A stretch of 64,000 nt of DNA from Actinomycetales bacterium (lineage in GTDB: Bacteria > Actinomycetota > Actinomycetes > Actinomycetales > Dermatophilaceae). Of this stretch, positions 60,352 to 64,000 are shown piece after piece. A model generated the notes under the pieces. It did no database searches, was not told the DNA's origin, and saw nothing but the letters and a program-made list of their open reading frames with translations. The translations under genes and the position numbers were made by a program. Position 1 is the first letter of the stretch; each line of letters begins with the position of its first letter. Location of the stretch: the NCBI GenBank assembly GCA_016715285.1, contig JADKAO010000006.1, forward strand, positions 1-64,000, read 5' to 3'.

Positions 60352-61359
60352 ATGACCACCGACGCCTCTGCTGCAGCCGCTGACCTCGCTGCCGCTGACC
60401 CTGCGGCTGCCGCTGACCTCGCCTCCGACCCGCGTGAGGTCATCATCATCGGGTCCGGGCCGGCTGGGTACACCGCCGCGGTGTATGCCGCCCGCGCCGG
60501 CTTACGTCCGCTGCTGTTCGAGGGGTCGGTCACCGCTGGCGGCGCCCTCATGAACACGACCGAGGTCGAGAACTTCCCCGGGTTCCGCGACGGCATCATG
60601 GGCCCGGATCTGATGGAGGCCATGCGCGCCCAAGCGGAACGTTTCGGCACCGAGTTCATCACCGACGACGTCACCGCAGTGTCGCTGCAGGGGCCGGTCA
60701 AGACGGTCACCGACGGCGAAGGCCACACGTATGCCGCTCGCGCCGTCATCCTGGCGATGGGATCGGCATACCGTGAGTTGGGGTTGCCGGACGAGAAGCG
60801 GCTCTCCGGGCACGGGGTCTCGTGGTGTGCGACGTGTGACGGGTTCTTCTTCCGCGACCAGGACATCGCCGTCATCGGTGGGGGCGATTCGGCAGTGGAG
60901 GAGGCGACCTTCCTCACGAAGTTCGCGCGGAGTGTGACCATCGTGCATCGTCGCGACGAGTTGCGGGCGAGCAAGATCATGGCCACCCGGGCGCACAGCA
61001 ACGACAAGATCCGGTTTGCATGGAACTCTCAGGTCACCGCCATTCACGGCGACTCCAAGCTGACCGGGCTGACCTTGACCGACACTGTGACCGGCGAACA
61101 GCGCGAGTTGCCGGTGACCGGCATGTTTGTGGCGATCGGTCATGACCCGCGCAATGAACTCGTCAAGGGGGTCGTCGAGCTCGACGAAGGCGGATATGTC
61201 GTCGTCTCGGGCCGGACGACCCGCACGAATGTCGCCGGCGTTTTTGCCTGCGGCGACCTGGTCGATCACACCTACCGCCAGGCGATCACCGCGGCTGGTT
61301 CCGGGTGTGCGGCCGCGCTGGACGCCGAGCATTACCTCACGGCGCTGGCCGACGCCTGA
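60352..61359 (+). CDS. trxB: Thioredoxin reductase
   Basis: TrxB reduces thioredoxin with NADPH through FAD and a redox-active disulfide. The 335-residue protein has a 25-residue Ala/Asp-rich N-terminal extension, the FAD motif VIIIGSGPAGYTAAVYAARA, the active site SWCATCDGFFF, the NADPH motif VIGGGDSAVEEATFL, and GVFACGDLVDHTYRQA. AGGAG precedes the ATG. Three YAA/AYR peptides coincide with GTATGCCG copies (60483, 60729, 60764). trxA follows 61 bp downstream, so they form an operon. Confidence 0.96.
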   Translation: MTTDASAAAADLAAADPAAAADLASDPREVIIIGSGPAGYTAAVYAARAGLRPLLFEGSVTAGGALMNTTEVENFPGFRDGIMGPDLMEAMRAQAERFGTEFITDDVTAVSLQGPVKTVTDGEGHTYAARAVILAMGSAYRELGLPDEKRLSGHGVSWCATCDGFFFRDQDIAVIGGGDSAVEEATFLTKFARSVTIVHRRDELRASKIMATRAHSNDKIRFAWNSQVTAIHGDSKLTGLTLTDTVTGEQRELPVTGMFVAIGHDPRNELVKGVVELDEGGYVVVSGRTTRTNVAGVFACGDLVDHTYRQAITAAGSGCAAALDAEHYLTALADA

Positions 61360-61420
61360 CACCGTGTCAGTGGCGCTCGGCATACTCCCCTCTTGACCGT
61401 ATTGAAAGGAACCTCAACTC

Positions 61421-61747
61421 ATGGGTGCCATCCCCGCTACAACTGACGCGACCTTTGACAACGATGTGCTCGCGAGTCCCAAACCCGTGCTCGTCGACTT
61501 CTGGGCCGCCTGGTGTGGCCCGTGCAAGCAGATAGCGCCGATCCTCGAAGAGATCTACGCCGAGCACGGCGGAAAGCTCGAGATCCGCAAGCTCGACTCC
61601 GACGCTAACCCGGGCTCGACGATGCGTTTCGGCGTGACTGGGCTGCCGACGTTGGCGTTGTTTGTCAATGGCGAGCTCGTGAAGTCGATCGTGGGCGCTA
61701 AGCCCAAGCGGGTGTTGCTCAAGGAGCTCGACGCCTGGCTGCGGTAG
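61421..61747 (+). CDS. trxA: Thioredoxin
   Basis: The 108-residue protein has the catalytic DFWAAWCGPCKQIAPILEEI and the cis-Pro loop FGVTGLPTLALFVNGELV. It is the general cytosolic disulfide reductase, recycled by TrxB encoded just upstream. AAAGGAA lies before the ATG. No GTATGCCG copy falls in the coding region. Confidence 0.96.
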   Translation: MGAIPATTDATFDNDVLASPKPVLVDFWAAWCGPCKQIAPILEEIYAEHGGKLEIRKLDSDANPGSTMRFGVTGLPTLALFVNGELVKSIVGAKPKRVLLKELDAWLR

Positions 61748-61774
61748 CACCGTTATTCAGGTGAGATCCTGAAT

Positions 61775-62491
61775 TTATGCCCTTCCTCCGTGAGTCTCAC
61801 GGCTAATGTCGTGGTGACTCGTCCCCACCGGTGATTGCTGCCCAAGCCCGCGGATGGGGGCGAGTAGTCGGCCCAGGGCGTTTTCGACGTCCTCGCGCCA
61901 GCCCACGGCAGCGCGCAGGTCAAGACGCATCCGCGGGTATGCCGGGTGGTCTCGGACGGTTTCAAATCCGACCGCCGACAGGAAGCCCGCCGAGACGACG
62001 CAGCCGTGCATGGTCACCGGAGGTCGGTGTGCGCCAAAGGCCTCGATGGCCCGATAGCCATGCTGGAGAGCGTCTTTACACGCCGTCTGGATGAGGACGC
62101 GGCCCAGGCCCTGCCCGGCATACCGACCCCGCACGCGGATCGCAAAGAGCGCGAGCGCATCTTCGGCGATCGGCGCAGTCGGAAAGGCGAGCGTGCGGGG
62201 AGAGAATGGTGCGGGGGCGTAGCTCACGTAGCCCGCAATGCGCCCATTGATGTCGATGACGCGGCCGGGAGGTGCCCACTCGGCGGTGACAGCCCGGATC
62301 CATGCCTGCTTAGGCGTGACGCTGGGGGTGGCTCCCGCCGGGGCACCATCGGCGGTGGCTGACGCAGCTGGGCCGTGTTCCCAGAAGAGGCAGGCAACGC
62401 ACGGGCTCGGCAACTCGGCGACGTGATCGGCGCCGAGAGGCATCAGCTCGCGACCCGCCCGACGGCGCGCGCGGCCCCCGTTGTCTGTCAT
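61775..62491 (-). CDS. GNAT family acetyltransferase
   Basis: The 238-residue protein has a GNAT fold: a mid-region RIAGYVSYAPAPFSPRTLAF, the acetyl-CoA loop RGRYAGQGLGRVLIQTACKD, and GYRAIEAFGAHR. The N-terminus (SPCVACLFWEHG) has the C-x-x-C pattern seen in actinobacterial homologues at this location. It corresponds by position to Rv3916c between trx and parB. The substrate is unknown. Its end converges on trxA. Confidence 0.85.
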   Translation of the reverse strand: MTDNGGRARRRAGRELMPLGADHVAELPSPCVACLFWEHGPAASATADGAPAGATPSVTPKQAWIRAVTAEWAPPGRVIDINGRIAGYVSYAPAPFSPRTLAFPTAPIAEDALALFAIRVRGRYAGQGLGRVLIQTACKDALQHGYRAIEAFGAHRPPVTMHGCVVSAGFLSAVGFETVRDHPAYPRMRLDLRAAVGWREDVENALGRLLAPIRGLGQQSPVGTSHHDISRETHGGRA

Positions 62492-62549
62492 GGTCGGTTA
62501 CTCGTGCCTTTCGGGCTCTCGTGGACTCGGGTCGCTCGTGCTGCTGGCG

Positions 62550-63650
62550 CTACTGGTGTGGGTTGACGCCGACGACGCCGACGATGCGGTGCAGATCCTC
62601 GACGGACGCGAACTCGATGGTGATCTTGCCCTTGCGCTGCCCCAGAGAGATCGTCACCCGAGTGTCGAAGTGGTCGCCGAGCCGGGCGGCTAGGCCATCC
62701 AACTGCGGACGGCGGTTGCCTGGTCGCGGCTTCCGGAGTGCGGGCTTGGCTTCGGCGACGCCGAGCGCCACGATCTCCTCGACGGAGCGGACCGAGAGCC
62801 CCTCGGCAACAATCCGCTGAGCCAGCCGTTCCATGGCCCCACCGTCATGGAGGCCGAGCAGCGCCCGGGCGTGGCCCGCGCTGAGGACCCCGGCGGCGAC
62901 TCGCCGCTGCACGATCGGGGGAAGCCGCAAGAGCCGCAGCGTGTTGGTGACTTGGGGTCGCGAGCGCCCAATCCGGGTCGCGAGCTGCTCCTGAGTGCAC
63001 CCGAAGTCATCGAGGAGTTGCTGGTATGCCGCAGCCTCCTCGAGCGGGTTGAGCTGGCTGCGGTGCAGGTTTTCCAGCAGCGCATCTCGGAGGAGGTCGT
63101 CGTCGGCGGTCGCCTTGATAATGGCCGGGACCGCGTCGAGGCCCGCTTCTTGGGCGGCCCGCCATCGGCGCTCCCCCATGATGAGTTCATAGCGCAGCGC
63201 TGGGGTGTCTTCGGCCCCATCTTGGGCTGACCACTCGGCCTCGGGGATCGGGCGCACCACGATCGGTTGCAGGATCCCGATTTCTCGCACGGAGTGGACG
63301 AGCTCGGCCATCTCGTCTTCGTCAAAGACGGTGCGTGGCTGTCGAGGGTTGGGCCGGATCGATCCGACTGGGAGTTCCGCGAACGACGCTCCAGGGACGG
63401 GAGCGAGGTCGGGGAGGTCGGGGGACGGCATACGCCCGTCTGCGCCCGTGGCGTCTTTGGCGTTCTTGGCCTCTTTGCTGTCCCTGTCACCTTTACCGGG
63501 CGGTCGGCGGGGGTCGTGGCCCAGGTCGCGACCAGAGATTTCCCGGTCTTGATCTCGGAAGAAGACGTCAACGGGTCGACCACCAGCGGAGGGTCCGGTG
63601 GGGATCAGGGCGCCCAGTCCGCGCCCAAGCGCCTTCCGTTTGTCGCTCAT
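62550..63650 (-). CDS. parB: Chromosome partitioning protein ParB
   Basis: ParB is a CTP-dependent clamp that loads at parS sites and spreads to form the segregation complex near oriC. The 366-residue protein begins DKRKALGRGLGALIP, the ParA-interacting N-terminus. The clamp domain has SIRPNPRQPRTVFDEDEM and the CTP-binding ELIMGERRWRAAQEAGL, the HTH is TQEQLATRIGRSRPQVTNTL, and the C-terminal dimerisation domain follows. A charged linker (GKGDRDSKEAKNAKDA) after the N-terminus is longer than usual. Its start overlaps the parA stop (ATGA). Confidence 0.97.
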   Translation of the reverse strand: MSDKRKALGRGLGALIPTGPSAGGRPVDVFFRDQDREISGRDLGHDPRRPPGKGDRDSKEAKNAKDATGADGRMPSPDLPDLAPVPGASFAELPVGSIRPNPRQPRTVFDEDEMAELVHSVREIGILQPIVVRPIPEAEWSAQDGAEDTPALRYELIMGERRWRAAQEAGLDAVPAIIKATADDDLLRDALLENLHRSQLNPLEEAAAYQQLLDDFGCTQEQLATRIGRSRPQVTNTLRLLRLPPIVQRRVAAGVLSAGHARALLGLHDGGAMERLAQRIVAEGLSVRSVEEIVALGVAEAKPALRKPRPGNRRPQLDGLAARLGDHFDTRVTISLGQRKGKITIEFASVEDLHRIVGVVGVNPHQ

Positions 63651-64000
63651 GCGTGCGGTCCTTCTTCGGGGATTGGCCGGCTTTGGCCGGCATCGGCGAT
63701 CTGGCTGGCGGCTTCGAGGTAGGCCAAGGCTCCGCTGCTCAGCGGGTCGTAGGTCATCACGGTTTGACCGAAGCTCGGCGCCTCGGAGACCCGCACACTG
63801 CGTGGAATGGTCGTGCGGAGGGTCTGCTCGGGGAAGTGAGCGCGGACATCTTCAGCCACTTGGGCGGACAGCCGGGTGCGGCCGTCAAACATCGTGAGCA
63901 GGATCGTCGAAACGGTCAGGCCGGGGTTGAGATGCGTCCGAATGAGTTCGATATTGCGGAGCAGTTGCGAGAGACCCTCGAGGGCGTAGTACTCGCACTG
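63647..64000 (-). CDS. parA: Chromosome partitioning ATPase ParA (3' part only)
   Basis: The last 117 or so residues of ParA are visible: QCEYYALEGLSQLLRNIELI, LNPGLTVSTILLTMFDGRTR, and EQTLRTTIPRSVRVSEAPSF followed by GALAYLEAA. These are the switch and C-terminal regions of Soj/ParA. The Walker A and N-terminus lie beyond the window. It is coupled to parB by a 4-bp overlap. ParA uses ATP-dependent nucleoid binding to move ParB-parS complexes. Confidence 0.95.
   Translation of the reverse strand, partial: QCEYYALEGLSQLLRNIELIRTHLNPGLTVSTILLTMFDGRTRLSAQVAEDVRAHFPEQTLRTTIPRSVRVSEAPSFGQTVMTYDPLSSGALAYLEAASQIADAGQSRPIPEEGPHA

Overview
The window is very GC-rich and carries the gene order found beside oriC in Actinomycetota: dnaB, rplI, rpsR, ssb, rpsF, a large membrane protein, a class A PBP, a PadR regulator and ino1, and at the right end pcnA, a NUDIX gene, a DUF6049 gene, a pseudokinase, trxB, trxA, parB and parA. 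oriC should lie just beyond the right edge. Gene content suggests an Intrasporangiaceae/Dermatophilaceae-like actinobacterium; that placement is inference.

Layout. 1-3.9 kb: broken defence-type genes (MmeI-like DNA methyltransferase, FRG protein). 4-7 kb: dnaB with two inteins. 7-10.6 kb: DUF2277, AlkD-like and MATE genes among repeats. 10.7-12.5 kb: rpsF-ssb-rpsR-rplI operon. 12.5-13.6 kb: repeat-rich spacer. 13.5-21.7 kb: membrane protein, ponA, a patchwork with a 34-nt poly-G run, a DUF1353 membrane protein, PadR and ino1. 22-32.4 kb: a giant Ig-like/FN3 surface protein, a transglutaminase-like protein and a DUF58 protein. 32.4-41.9 kb: accessory block with a complete SdpC/SdpA/SdpB bacteriocin system beside a GntR regulator and a DUF1648 (SdpI-like) protein. 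41.9-52.3 kb: moxR, an ether-lipid/glycerol module (FAD oxidase, TetR, GlpD), then kinase-FHA-PP2C. 52.4-64 kb: pcnA to parA. The moxR, DUF58, transglutaminase, FN3, PP2C, FHA and kinase genes usually form one cluster; here two inserted blocks split it.

The most striking signal is not a gene. The octamer GTATGCCG (61 of 102 copies extend to GTATGCCGT) occurs about 102 times by my hand count, 49 on + and 53 on -, where roughly 2-3 are expected. It is dispersed about every 0.6 kb, forms inverted pairs that make terminator-like hairpins after genes, is nearly absent from the left defence fragment, and forces rare ATA codons and recurrent YAV/GIP peptides on proteins. This is how DNA uptake sequences behave in Neisseriaceae and Pasteurellaceae; I know of none described in Actinomycetota.

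Many genes that should be intact, including essential dnaB, ssb and pcnA, have single-base frameshifts, often at G/C runs. These most likely reflect assembly errors, so broken genes here should not be read as true pseudogenes without re-sequencing.
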